Shown: piece after piece, positions 21,708-33,308 of the stretch
How positions within the stretch are numbered: position 1 is the stretch's first letter
Layout of the letters: every line of letters begins with the position of its first letter
Assembly (NCBI RefSeq): GCF_002127325.2
Contig: NC_035438.2
Span: 91,941,948 to 92,005,947, forward strand
Length of the DNA stretch: 64,000 nt
Direction of reading: 5' to 3'
Origin: Helianthus annuus
Lineage: Eukaryota > Streptophyta > Magnoliopsida > Asterales > Asteraceae
Notes under the pieces: generated by a model
The model's input: only the letters and a program-made list of their open reading frames with translations
Database searches by the model: none
What the model was told of the DNA's origin: nothing
Made by a program: the position numbers and the translations under genes

Positions 21708-22934
21708 TGTTTTGTATTTCCTTAGTTGCTATCTTTTGACACTTCAAGACAAATCCGTTGCCACATAAATAAAGATTTGTTGTTTTTATTTCTGCAAAAT
21801 TTATGCGTTTGTGTGAATGCTTGATGCAACTTTATGATGTCAGCCCAACGACAAACTACTCGTATGGTTCTGTCATATTATGATCACTTGTGATCTCCCC
21901 AAGAACCTTAAACTCTCGTTTCTTTTAAGAAACAAAGTCAAACACTTATTGAGAATCCCTCTATCTTTATAGATAGATCTTCATAAATCGTTAAAGTGCC
22001 AAATGAAATCCATAGGTTGGATTCCTAGTGTGCCTTAATATCCATACCTAAGGATAACAAAATAAAGAATCAAGTTAACTAAATTTGTGCTTATGTATTT
22101 TCTTACATGTTTTGAGGTTGTATGTGATCCATCCAAATCCTCATAGAATCTTTCATATCTTCATACGAGAGATTCATAATGGGATATCCAAAGATACTAT
22201 CTTAAACCCTTAATGGATTTCAACAGTGTAGTTAAGTCCCTCGGGTTATAAAGTATTATTCTATAATTGGACCTCTTGAAAGGTCTGCTTAAACAGATTG
22301 ATTTTGAAAATCTGATTAGAAATATCATGTGATGATTTAAAAATGATCCCTTAAGCGGTCTATTTAAAGAGATCGTACGACGGTCTAGTTAAGAAGATCA
22401 TGTGTTGATCTAGTTAAAAGATCGTTCGTTGATCGAATTAAAAGGATCCTTTGGTGGTCTAGTCAAATCGCTTCATATTTATTCAAGTAATTTTCCTACG
22501 GATTATGAAATGGACTGTGCGGACTGTGCAAGGAATTACGTAATTATGGAGGCCTACATAATTATGGAATTCAGTGCACAGGAACCACAGGAAGTTTCAT
22601 CATGTGTTAAGACCTAGTAACAAGAATAATGATACGGGAGAAGTCTCGGACCTCGACCAATGTCATTTATTCTCACACTCCCCCAATTCTGATCTCAATC
22701 ACACACCAAGTTTTCCTATGATAAGCCTTCATAAGAAACGTTCGTCAATCAGTAGTTCAAAATTTCGTGTTTTACTATTTCAAGGAATTCACTCTGAGGG
22801 TTAACAAATTCGCTAAGAATCCTAACATGGCCCAGAGTTTTACCTAAGGGTTCAATGGATCTATTATAAGGCGAAACCTTCACAGCTGTCCTCACGAGTT
22901 TCCTCTAGAATTAAATTTCGGGACGAAATTTCCT
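21708..22934 (+). other. Element E 3' non-coding internal region
   Basis: No protease, reverse transcriptase, RNase H or integrase motif is visible in about 1.2 kb. At about 22270-22470 a 22-28 base unit of the form GGTCTAGTTAAAAAGATC recurs about six times with variation. Confidence 0.8.
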
Positions 22935-22948
22935 AAAGTAGGGGAGAC
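22935..22948 (+). other. Element E polypurine tract
   Basis: AAAGTAGGGGAGAC, following the common block GGGACGAAATTTCC, directly precedes the 3' LTR. Confidence 0.8.
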
Positions 22949-25900
22949 TGTGACACCTGTGTCACTTCAACCATCAAACAAATGCCAAACCAAGGAAATA
23001 TTGTATTTCATACTTGGGATTTGTATAAATATGTGTATGCTTTGCACATATCAATTCTTGTTCAATTTCATACTCTACAACGCTTTCTAGAGAATTATAC
23101 GCAAACTGGTGCATAAACGTACTCAGTTTAATGCGAAAAATACTCCGGGAGACCATCATACACTTAACATACCTTAAATAACCTTTACATAACTTACAAA
23201 TAAGTTTTGAAGGCATTGGTATGGCAAAAACAAGTTAATTCGCTTACAGGGACTAAACTTGACAAACTGCGAAAGTATGCCAATTTGAACTGTAACGAAC
23301 ATTCCGGAACATGTCCATAAGTTAAACATACCATATATATCCTTTACATAGCTTAGAAATAGGCTTTGAGGGGTTTGGTATGCTAAAACAAACTTTTGGA
23401 TCATTCAGGGGCTAAAAGTGTCAAAAAGTGCACAAGTTTGCACTTTCGCGCATAACTCACGTTCTGAATACATCCGGACATCCAAAAATTTATGTAAGCA
23501 TCCTTATATTATGCCTTAGTGTTTGGCATGAGAAAAATCCATTTGTCGCGTCATTTGGATCATCTTTCGCGCTTATGCGCATTCCGTCGTAATTAAGCGA
23601 ACATCGCGATCGTACGGCCAAACGAACCGACATCCGGAATATTTTTGAGCATATTTTAAGTCCCCTACACTTTAACTTCATCTTAGAGCCTTGAAATGAG
23701 GTTAACGGGGCTTAAACGTGCCAAAAATGGGCCAAAATACGTGTTTCTGAAGTGCAAGGACCAAAATTGAAAATTCTGGTCTGGGAACCTTAGGCGGGGC
23801 GCGTAAGGATTTGCCAAATCCTTAGGCGGGCCGCGTGAACATGTCTGACAGAAGATTTTGCATTTAATGCAGAATCTGGCCTTTCGTTCGATCAAAGGGC
23901 GATGCCTTTTCACCCAAATGAAGGGCCAAGGGTCAAGTTCACTGAATTTAACCCCTGGACACATGTACGCACGAGATCAAGGCACGATATTCGATAAAAC
24001 GATCCTAACGGTTCCACTTTTCCTATAAATACCCCCCCCCTTTTGTGTAAAAATCACAAAATCAGATCTTAAAGCTCTAAGTTGAAACCATTGTTTCATA
24101 CCTGAGCTATTTGGTCTTGATTAGCACTCGGGGACCCTCCGTAAGTCTTCTTTCGCTCTTTTATTCGCTTTTCGAGTCCGAAAGTCAACGTTTTGTTGAC
24201 TTTCTGCATTGACCAGCTTTTGGTCAATGTGAAGTTCATGGAACTTCATAACGTGAGCGTGATCACGATGGTTATGGTCCATAGTGACCATACCTACTGA
24301 TTACCACGTTATCTAGGCTCAGTGACGAGTCGTAGTTTCGGCCAAAATGCGCATTCTTGCGTATTTTGTAACCAAACTACTCGTGGGCATCAAAGCCGTT
24401 TGTTTTGATGCCAAACCTGTTTCTAAACTTAGTTAAGCATGTTCTAACATGCTTAGCTCGTCACTTTTAGTTTAGTGCTTATATAGGGTCGTAAGGTAAG
24501 CGATTTAAACCATCGCTTATACTTTCGAACCCGACCCATTTGGTCGGTCATTAGGACCCGACCAAACACATTAGGTGACCATAGCTATAACCTTCCGAGG
24601 TTATACCGTGTGGTCGCAATGTTAGGCGTCCCGAACGCGTTCTACGCGAACGACGCGTTAGGGTAGCATAAGCTACCTAAACGGGTCGTGATGGACCGTA
24701 AGCACTTAGATTAGGTTTCATTTTAGTATGTAGGCTTTGCTAAGCCATATCACACGAGTCTCCATACTCGTTTGGTTTACGAACCCGCGTACTGTCCGAT
24801 CCTTCCGATTTGGTCCGGTATATTAACATAGCTACCTATTAGGTGCCGTTTGATATCCCGTGATCTTTAGCATTATCTGGTTGTTATACAAGGAACTCAA
24901 AGCAATCTCAGGTGAGTACATTGAACCCCTCTTTTACTGTTTTCCAAACTGTTTTGGGGTGAAGCATGTGTACCTATCTGTTATTTTCATGATTTCAGAG
25001 AATAATTGATTATACATGTTAGTATTTATCTTTTGACAAACTAAATGACTATCTATGGTTTAAACACTGATTTCTCAAAAATTACAAAAGTAATTGTTGG
25101 AATAGTACTTATTTTGTTCACCAGACCGATTGGTAGTATGATATAGCGCTATAGGACTAGACACCCCATTCCTGTTGTCATGGAATGTCTGAAACCAATT
25201 TATTTCTCCATCCAAATAGGGATTTCCTTTGTGGTATCCTTATAGTCTCAAAGGTGTAGTTTGATGCACCAGGTCTGAATGAATTCTTAAATCGCACCTT
25301 TAAAGTATATTTTGATATACTCCCAAAAAGTATAGTTTGATATACTCTCATGTGTGGTATTGTACAGAACCAACATATATTTTGTAATCATCCAAAGCAT
25401 ATTGTGATATGTTACTTACATAACAAAAACATAGTTTAATATGTTATTTATCACATCCAAAGCATATACTGATATGTTAGTTACAAAACCAAAAACATGG
25501 TTTAATGTGTTATTTATAAATCCAAGGCATACTTGTAATATACTACTGAAAACTATTATTTTGAACAACTAAAGTATATTTAATATACTATCTATCAAAC
25601 GATTTAGTTTTGGTTAGTGTTTAGATAACGGAACGAGTGTAATGTGATGAAAACATGGTAGATACGCCGCTGGTACTTCTTATATATAAGTGTTTTCATT
25701 GCATTACATACCGTGGCGTTATTTAGTACACTTGGGTTAACAATATTGGAACTGAAATATATTTTAATATATTACTTATTCAACTTTCTTAAAACCAAGG
25801 TATATTTTATATATACCATAAACGTTTTATTAAAACATTGTTTTTCAAACAAACTTAACTTATACAAACTCATTTTACATGGTTATTCAGTTAACCATAC

Positions 25901-26321
25901 ATTATTCTCTTATTTATACATATCATCTGATCCTATCGTTTTTCAAATGATTTACAAGACAAAGCAAAAATACGAGGTTCATGACTAAACATTTTCTCAA
26001 ACTCAAGTCATGAACTCCGTTTTCACAAAACCTATGTATCTCACAGGCATTTTTTGCTGACGTACCTATTTTTACACATGTTTCAGGTGCTGTCTTGAGA
26101 TGATTGTTGATGCATGCTACATTTAGGATGGACTCGTGCCTTAGCAACTTTAAAACTTGGAAGATCATAGTTGTACTTATGTGATTGTAATAGAACAACG
26201 AGTTCATTTAATCAATAAAACAATATTTAAATTTCCATGTGTTATGAAACAATGATTCTGTTACAACACTCCCCGACGTTTCCGCCACGTTTTGTATGTT
26301 CTACGTGGTCGGGGTGTGACA
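22949..26321 (+). repeat. Element E 3' LTR (3373 bp)
   Basis: It has the same length and organisation as 16583-19955, offset 6366 bases. The TATA box is at 24024, the hairpin array at 24180-24746 and the repeat block at 25301-25596. Differences I noticed are single substitutions, for example at 16615/22981, 16778/23144, 17395/23761 and 18806/25172. Confidence 0.92.
24024..24031 (+). promoter_or_regulatory. TATA box in E 3' LTR
   Basis: TATAAATA, the counterpart of 17658. In this copy it could drive read-through into the remaining part of D's 5' LTR. Confidence 0.6.
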
Positions 26322-26326
26322 AGATA
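26322..26326. repeat. Right target duplication of element E (AGATA)
   Basis: AGATA follows ...GGGGTGTGACA and matches 16578-16582. Confidence 0.9.
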
Positions 26327-26332
26327 CAAGAT

Positions 26333-26335
<3 letters not shown>

Positions 26336-26386
<51 letters not shown>
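26336..26386. repeat. (AT)n microsatellite in D 5' LTR
   Basis: About 50 bases of alternating A and T. The counterpart in the 3' LTR (36073-36107) is shorter, about 35 bases. Confidence 0.95.
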
Positions 26387-26391
<5 letters not shown>

Positions 26392-26987
26392 AAATATATA
26401 TCTAACAGTTTAAGAATTCATTCATCTAATACACAGTACAACGAACAATAAAGACATACAAGTCTTCCACATATTTAAGACACAAGACTTGTACTCAAGT
26501 TATTTACAAAGACCGAAGTGTCTAACAAATATAGAACGTTTGTAGGTCGTGACACTATTCAGGACGACCGTACGTCAGATCACAGTTACTTACCATTCAC
26601 GGACGCAATTCTGTGAGTTCATGTCCCCTATTCTTTTAAATGTTTTACAACTTTACAACTATCGGGGAAAATACATGTTTATAGTATTATAAGTCATGGA
26701 ATGAAACACCTTAGATCATGTGCAATTAGGGTCATACATCTAAGCACCATTAATCCAGTTTGGACCTAGGTACAGAGGGTTAGATCTAATGGGTTTTGGC
26801 GAGCCCCACTCTTGGTCGTGGACCCATACAGAAGAGTACGTTTGTGTCCCAGTCGATAGTAGTCGACACTAAATCGTCTAGGTTTGGATTGCTTCCTATT
26901 TCGTCACACATATTAATGTCCTCGCGAAACATTAATGATCAACGATTTCATTGACGCTTTACATACTACTACATTACATACAGATAT

Positions 26988-27135
26988 ATCTTATACAACT
27001 CACATTTTATGGATACAGTTTAAACAACTCACATTTTATGGATACATTTTATACAACTCACATTTTATGGATACATTTTATACAACTCACATTTTACAGA
27101 TACATTTTATACAACTCACATTTTAAAGATACATC
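26988..27135 (+). repeat. 29 bp tandem repeat, five copies (D 5' LTR)
   Basis: The unit CAACTCACATTTTATGGATA plus CATTTTATA repeats five times. Because 29 is not a multiple of 3, all frames show the same short peptide, which explains spurious open frames here. The 3' LTR has six copies. Confidence 0.9.
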
Positions 27136-27553
27136 TCATATAACTAAACTGCATGAACTCGCCAACTTTTGTTGATGTTTTCAAACTTAACATGTATTTC
27201 AGGAAATTAGTGGACCATGCGGACATTTCAGTCAAGGAAATCAAGTATTAAGACTCCATGCCACCATTTGAAGGGCTTGCCCGTTATATACCGCCTCTTT
27301 GCGGTGATATAGTGGTCAAAGCCTTGACATTTTAAGACTTACATTTTGATGTATAAAACAATAACAACTTATTTTCATTTGATTTTTTTTTTTGTAATCA
27401 ATACATTTAACTTATGTTGCGTTCTTTTAAAACGATTACGACAATGGCATTGGAGCTTGTTTTTATTCATTTAGTATGTTCACTTATATTGTTATGCAAT
27501 GAGAACCGATCAGATCACACCTCGCGCTTCCGCTACGAGCGGGTGTGACAGAT

Positions 27554-27565
27554 TGGTATCAGAGC
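27554..27565 (+). other. Element D primer binding site (tRNA-iMet)
   Basis: TGGTATCAGAGC starts three bases after the LTR end. Confidence 0.9.
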
Positions 27566-29405
27566 ATCGATTGTAGTGAACCAGGATTCTTTCTCGTGTC
27601 TAAGTCTATAATCACTAGGGACCTCTCACGAAAACCTCTTGTTCATGTTGAACAGATTTTAAATAAAATTGGATAGGTCAAAAGGTTTTCATTGCATAAA
27701 CATTTTTCTAGGTCCACTACAACAAAAATTCACTTCACATAAATCAAGCGAGGACATTTCCATGGGTGAAGTCTATGAGAAATAGACACATTACATTGAC
27801 AGACTATGTGCCTACAACACATTACATTATCATTTTACGCATTAGAAACAATTTACAAGTTCGGCTTATACAAGATAGAAATCCTTGATTGATACGATTT
27901 TTACATGATTATACATATAAGTTATTCATATATGTGTTGTACAAAATATTTGGCAAGAACAAAATGCCTTCGACTTCGAATTCCATTGTCATCCTTGACA
28001 CGCATAACATCCTTAAGACACACTATCTTTTACACAAGACATGATACTCTATTTCAGAACATGACATATTTTCTACAATTCATCTTCCATGAGAATATCG
28101 ACCTCGTGTCTATTTCGGAGCTTATGACGAACGTGGTTCCTAAGTGAGACCATAAAGTATTGATCCCATGGAAGATGGTTGCTTTCTGATGGATGCTGAG
28201 ATACCTGACTTCAGTAGTGACGATGAGGTGGAGGTGGCAGCCTTGGACAATAACTCCATTAGTGGGATGAGGTCCCTGTGGCTCATACAAATCATAATTG
28301 ACGACACTCTTGTCCAGACAAGGAAGATGAAGTACTCATTTTAAAGGTGCCTCTCCAGTTGTTATTTTTACAAATTCTCTCAATTTTTATTTCATCTAAC
28401 GCCGTGCTATTCCGCGAGTAATGACAACGGACGTTGACGCGTGAACTATCACGAAGTTTCCTTCTATGTTGAAGGTATATAGACAATAGTGTCCTCTCTC
28501 TGACTGATCGCCTGCTCTGAACGAGAGAATGCTAGGGTGACCATGCAAGACAATTTATTATTACGGGGGCCCACGTAATAACAACTTGTAGTGCATGGAA
28601 ATTCTGGTGGACTCTGCGGGTCAAGCTAATGATCACTATCCATTAAAAATTTTTAAGTATTCAAGTTTCTATCCAGTAGAACACTAACCAAGATAGTTAC
28701 TATAACACCCTACAATACAATACAGGAAGACGATACGTATTCATTTGCGTCTAAACATTTGATCTATAACACGAGTTGTTCGAGACTAGTCATCTAAACA
28801 AACAAAACTTGTTAACCACTTATGGAGGATCTTTCCTCAACATTCTAGAATTCTTGTACATGAGTTGGTTCCTTGGTGTCTATGGCACCTTATCTTACTT
28901 ATTGGAAATGAATACAATAAATTTCGTCATTTGACATTTTTCCTATCCAAAGGGATAGTATGGCATGAGCCATGGTACAACTCCCTCATTGCATTCTATT
29001 CGACATCTATGAAGATCTTAATGATCTTGTTGGAGCTCGTGAAGCTCAAGCACTATTACCATATTCGTCACATGGGCAAGTACAGCAAGGGAATCTCTCT
29101 ACTTCGGATGATCAAAGCCTATGTATTATGGAATGCATACTATAAGGATGGCGGCCACTGGTTGGTTTCCCCTCCTCAACAAATTATTTCGTTTTCCACT
29201 TAGACATATGTCCAGTACACGCAAGAGGTGCTATGCATTTTGGTTGCGGTTATCCACATTATTATTTATTGAAACATGTATAAACAATACGATCTTAAGG
29301 ATTTTATGACCAAATTTCCTTCTTCATTCTTGGGCACATGATAGACTATATTTATCCAAAATATATGTCTAGATTCTTTTAATGTTGTATATTAAAAAGA
29401 TCATG
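27566..29405 (+). other. Element D leader, no gene recognised
   Basis: About 1.8 kb lies between the PBS and the first gag-like sequence. A 112-codon open frame (28865-29203) has no family signature. The region is probably leader plus decayed or inserted sequence. Confidence 0.5.
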
Positions 29406-30220
29406 GCGCCAGGAGGATGGTCTACACCCAAAAAGGGGTTAACTAATCAACATCTCACAGTCAAACTAAAGTTCTTATGGAACAACACGAGGGTGCAGAA
29501 ATTGCACAACATGAGGTTAATCCGGACGACACTAGTAAAGGTACTAGTGGTACTGGTAGTTCAAGTGATTCAAATCCCGATGGATCGGGAATGAGTAGCA
29601 ATGCCACACCAGAAGATGCGACCACACAAGGCCTTAATTTTAAGACTTTTTGGACTGTAAGCGACAAGACCTCGTTAATACGAGAGGTGCGGTAGGTTCT
29701 GTCTGCCAGGTAAAGACAATGAAGTCAGTTAGTCATACTAGGAAACACATTCTTAAGTAGACAATTAGATACACAGAGAGTCTCCTGCTGAATGCAACCT
29801 TAACTTGGTGGAATCTCCAGGTACAAACGCTAGGAAGGGATACATTGAAAAAGTTGTTGGGGGAAGAACTCAAGGATCTTATACGAGAAGAGTATTGCTC
29901 GCTGATTTAAATTCTAAGGTTGGAAACAAAATTCTAGAACTCGATCATGATTAGAGCCAATGTTGTTGGTTACACTCGAGGCTTTCACGATATGTCACGG
30001 GTTGTTTCCATACTACGTAACACCCGAATTCAAACGCATTGCGCGTTACATATGGGATTTAGCCCCGGAGATCCGAGGCATGACCGCATCATCCCACCGT
30101 ACCTCGATCACTCAAACAGTAGTTACTCGACACGTTTCCAATCAACCAACATTTCACATCCATGTTATTTGATACTGGTGCCAATTTTAGCTTCATCTCA
30201 ACATTTCACATACATGAGTT
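29406..30220 (+). pseudogene. Element D gag and protease remnants
   Basis: Decayed gypsy Gag is recognisable at about 29790-29945 (LLNATLTWWNLQVQTLG, LIREEYCS) and about 29947-30150 (PEFKRIARYIWDLAPEIRG), broken by stops and frame changes. Just after it, the aspartic protease signature FDTGANFSFIS appears near 30165, without an intact knuckle region between, so Gag is internally deleted. It cannot give a functional product. Confidence 0.7.
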
Positions 30221-30256
30221 TCATGGCTGGGGACGGGATTGTCCTAGCTACAATTA

Positions 30257-30379
30257 GGGATTGGGTTATCCTACATCTAAACATATGGTTGGGTTATCCA
30301 ACATCTAAACATATGGATCGGGTTATCCTACATCTAAACATATGGATTGGGTTATCCTACAATTTAAACATAGGGTTCG
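30257..30379 (+). repeat. About 29 bp tandem repeat, four copies, inside D protease region
   Basis: The unit GGTTATCCTACATCTAAACA plus TATGGATTG repeats four times with few changes, interrupting the protease coding region downstream of FDTGAN. Confidence 0.85.
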
Positions 30380-30449
30380 TAAAACTATACAGTGAAATCC
30401 TCGCCACACAGAATTTAAAATGTACTTGGCCTAGAGCCAAGTAAGCTAG

Positions 30450-30972
30450 ATGTCTCCTCATTCTATAGAATCGACATACGGTAAACTAGTCGAGTCAGGG
30501 AAAGTTGTTAGACGATGTTCCTTGGAACTTGGTGAGCGAAGATTCAGTATCGATCTCTTACCCGTTGAGTTGGGTAGTTTCGACGTAGTGGTTAGCATGG
30601 ATTGGTTATCCGATAACCAAGCCGAAGTCTTTTGTCATGAGAAGGTCATTCGCCTACCACCACTGAACAAAGAGACACTTGTTATTCACGGAGAGAAGCA
30701 CGACACACCATTGCGGATCATCAATTGCATGAAGGCACAGAACTGCTTACGGAAAGGTTGGGTTGCCTTTCTGGCACATGTTGTCGGCAAGAAGGCCGTT
30801 AGGCCGAAGCTGACAGATATATCAGTGATAAAAGAGTTTCCTGAAGTCTTTCCTGAAGACTTATCAGGACTATAACCATATCGAAAAGACGAGTTTCATA
30901 TCGACTTGGTACCGGGAACCGCACCCGTAGCCAAATCTCCATATCGATTAGCACCTTCTAAACCTTGTAGTT
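30450..30972 (+). pseudogene. Element D protease C-terminus and start of reverse transcriptase
   Basis: The frame reads through VELGSFDVVVSMDWLSDNQA, typical of the gypsy protease C-terminus, and then EFPEVFPEDLSGL. There a stop interrupts before [21 protein letters not shown], the conserved entry to the reverse transcriptase. Coding similarity ends at about 30972 in unrelated AT-rich sequence. The finger and palm with the catalytic YIDD-type motif are absent. Confidence 0.85.
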
Positions 30973-31140
30973 GACCGAATAAGGATGTTGTGAGTTCACA
31001 ACCCCCACTCTTTATCATTCTACATCTTTTTAAAAGTTTTTGGGGGAGAGATGCAAGTTTTGCAAAAGTGCACAACATTTCAATGAACGAAAATTCAATT
31101 TTCTAAACCATGTTACAAATAAATTTCCAACTAACATGGT
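30973..31140 (+). other. Filler sequence at D reverse transcriptase deletion
   Basis: About 170 bases with no similarity to polymerase replace the central reverse transcriptase. Origin not recognised. Confidence 0.5.
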
Positions 31141-32029
31141 TTATGAAAGGTTCAAGCTTCTACTCCAAGATAGACTTACGATCGCCAGACGAGTACAGAA
31201 CAATATTTGAGAACCATTTTAGAACTACTCAAGAAGGAGACACTAATGCGAGTTTTGGATTCGTGAAGTACAATTTCTCGGGCAGATAGTGAACGAGAAA
31301 TGAATTCAAGTAGACACCTCGAAGATCAAAGCAATTAAGAACTGGGAAGCACCAAAGACTCCAACAGAAGTCTAACAATTCTTGGGATTAGCAGGGTACT
31401 ATCGGAGATTCACAGAGAATCATTATAAAATTTCTCAACCATTAACCTCCCTCACCCAAATCGAGAAACAAGAAGAATCATTTCAACTTCTCAAGGATAA
31501 GTTGTGCGATGCATCAATCTTATCACTACCCGATGGTACCGATGACTTCGTAGTTTACTGTGATGCTTCGCATCAAGGATTGGGCTGCGTACATATGCAA
31601 CGGGAGAAAGCTATCGCGTACGCATCACGTCAACTGAAAGTTCATGAAAAGAACTATACCACTCACGACCTCGAGTTAGGTACGGTGGTATTCGCTTTGA
31701 AAATATGGCGACATTACTTATATGGTACTCAGTGTACGATTTTCACGGATCATAAAAGTCTTCAACATATATTCAATCAAAAAGAACTAAATATGCGCCA
31801 GCAACGTTGGATTTAATTGCTGAACGACTATGATTGTGAAATAAAGTACCATCCGGGCAAGGTGAATGTTATAGCAGACGCCTGGAGCCGCAAGGAACGA
31901 GTTAGAACTTTGAGAGTTCGAGCATTAGAGACGATGATTCGCACGTATCTTACCACACGAATTCATGATGCACAACAAGAAGCGCTCAAGGAAGAACATA
32001 TTCGAGCAGAAACACTTTGCGTCACATAA
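31141..32029 (+). pseudogene. Element D RT remnant and RNase H
   Basis: A short decayed reverse transcriptase scrap is followed by the connection segment [18 protein letters not shown] and an RNase H domain. The RNase H includes [29 protein letters not shown] and [11 protein letters not shown]. Stops occur at about 31374 and 31816. It continues as YDCEIKYHPGKVNVIADAWS, the end of the RNase H region. Confidence 0.85.
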
Positions 32030-32079
32030 AAACAATTAGTGCCGAAAGAAGATGGAACTTTATAATTTATGGGTAGAAT

Positions 32080-33270
32080 TTGGGTTCCACTCTTTGGCGG
32101 CCTTTGAGATGCTTGACTTGCGCGATGGTCAAGGCAGAATATCAGAAACCCTCAGGTTTGCTACAACAACCTGAGATTCCTGTTTGGAAATGGGAACAAA
32201 TATCGATGGACTTCATTACGAATTTACCCAGGACCACAAGAGGCCATGGCATGATATGGGTAATCGTCGATAGATTGACAAAGTTCGCACACTTCTTGCC
32301 GATTCGGGAGAAGGATAGCACAGAGAAACTAGCGGAACTCTATCTCAAAGAAATAGTGGCTCATCATGGAGTGCCTATTTCAATCATTTTAGAACGAGAC
32401 GGTCGCTTCATTTCAAGAATTTGGAAGTCATTTCGAGAGGCCTTTGGATCTCATTTAAATCTAAGCACGGCCTTTCATCCACAAACTGACAGCCAGAGTG
32501 AACGGACAATCCAAACACTCGAAGACATGCTTTGTGAGTGTGTTATGGATTTGGGCGGCAACTGGGATACTCACTTACCATTGGTTGAGTTTTCCTACAA
32601 CAACAGCTACCACACAAGTATACAAGCTACACCATTCGAAGCTCTTTACGGTCGGAAGTGTTGCTCTCCGCTACATTGGGCGGAAGCGGGCGATAAACAA
32701 CTAATCGGTCCGGAGTTAGTCCAAGAGACTACGGATAAAATCTTTCAGATCAGATACCCTATCAAGGCAGCTCGCGATCGACAAAAGAGCTACGCAGACA
32801 AGAGACGGAAGCCATTATCTTTCAAGGTCGGAGACAAAGTCTTATTGAAAGTCTCGCCTTGGAAGGACGTAACGAGGTTCGGTAAGCGTGGAAAGCTTAA
32901 CCCTCGTTATGTAGGATAATTTGAAATCTTAGAAAAGATTGGCACCGTTGCCTACAAGTTGAAGTTACTAGAAGAAATAAGTAGTGTACACGACACATTT
33001 CATGTGTCAAATCTCAAGAAGAGTCCAACGCAAGAAACAGTTGTCATCCCGGAGGATGAGATTCACATTCATGACAAACTCCAATTCACAAAGCACTTGT
33101 TAAAGTCATGGACCGGAAAGTCCAGAAAACACGAAGAAGTTGTAACATATTAGTAAAAATTCGTTGGAACTCTCGACACGGACCCGAATATACCTGGGAA
33201 CGTGAAGATCAAATCAAAACCAAAATACCCCCACCTGTTCGAGAATACTCCTGCAAAGGATGACTCAACT
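32080..33270 (+). pseudogene. Element D integrase and chromodomain
   Basis: The zinc-binding end ([20 protein letters not shown]) leads into the catalytic core. Its three acidic residues are all visible: D in [11 protein letters not shown] in LERDGRF and E in [11 protein letters not shown]. An open frame runs to a stop at 32917-32919, then the GPF-like region and a chromodomain (about 33095-33240) continue with stops at about 33153 and a frame change. The invariant NGQSER neighbourhood reads DSQSER and SDRDGRF reads LERDGRF, so the enzyme is probably inactive even where open. Confidence 0.88.
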
Positions 33271-33295
33271 TGAATTTCGGGACGAAATTCTCAAT

Positions 33296-33308
33296 AACAG
33301 GGGGAGAA
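33296..33308 (+). other. Element D polypurine tract
   Basis: ACAGGGGGAGAA, preceded by TTTCGGGACGAAATTC, directly abuts the 3' LTR start at 33309. Confidence 0.85.

Larger units (their letters stand above)
16583..26321 (+). mobile_element. Element E: gag-only Ty3/gypsy element with near-identical LTRs
   Basis: Two 3373 bp LTRs (16583-19955 and 22949-26321) flank only 2993 bases of internal sequence. That internal part holds a PBS, one open gag gene and a 1.2 kb non-coding tail ending in a polypurine tract. By eye I found about five substitutions between the LTRs, so the insertion is recent. No protease or polymerase is present, which makes it a TR-GAG-type non-autonomous element that needs enzymes in trans. 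The duplication AGATA flanks it. Confidence 0.92.
26327..27550 (+). repeat. Element D 5' LTR, right part
   Basis: It continues the LTR after the E insertion and ends CGAGCGGGTGTGACA. It carries a TA dinucleotide run, a 29 bp tandem repeat, and near the end a small stem ACCGCCTCTTTGCGGT (about 27290). It is collinear with 36064-37296. Confidence 0.9.

Noticed and set aside
16608..26207. Pairs of identical small open frames about 6366 bases apart
   Set aside because: They are duplicate chance frames in E's two identical LTRs. None has family features.
26935..27175. Overlapping frames with repeated YNSHFMDTF-like peptides (also 36654-36999)
   Set aside because: They are translations of a 29 bp tandem repeat in D's LTRs. 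Unit length not divisible by 3 makes the same peptide appear in every frame.
28865..29203. 112-codon open frame in D's leader
   Set aside because: No recognisable domain, located between PBS and gag, composition typical of a chance frame.
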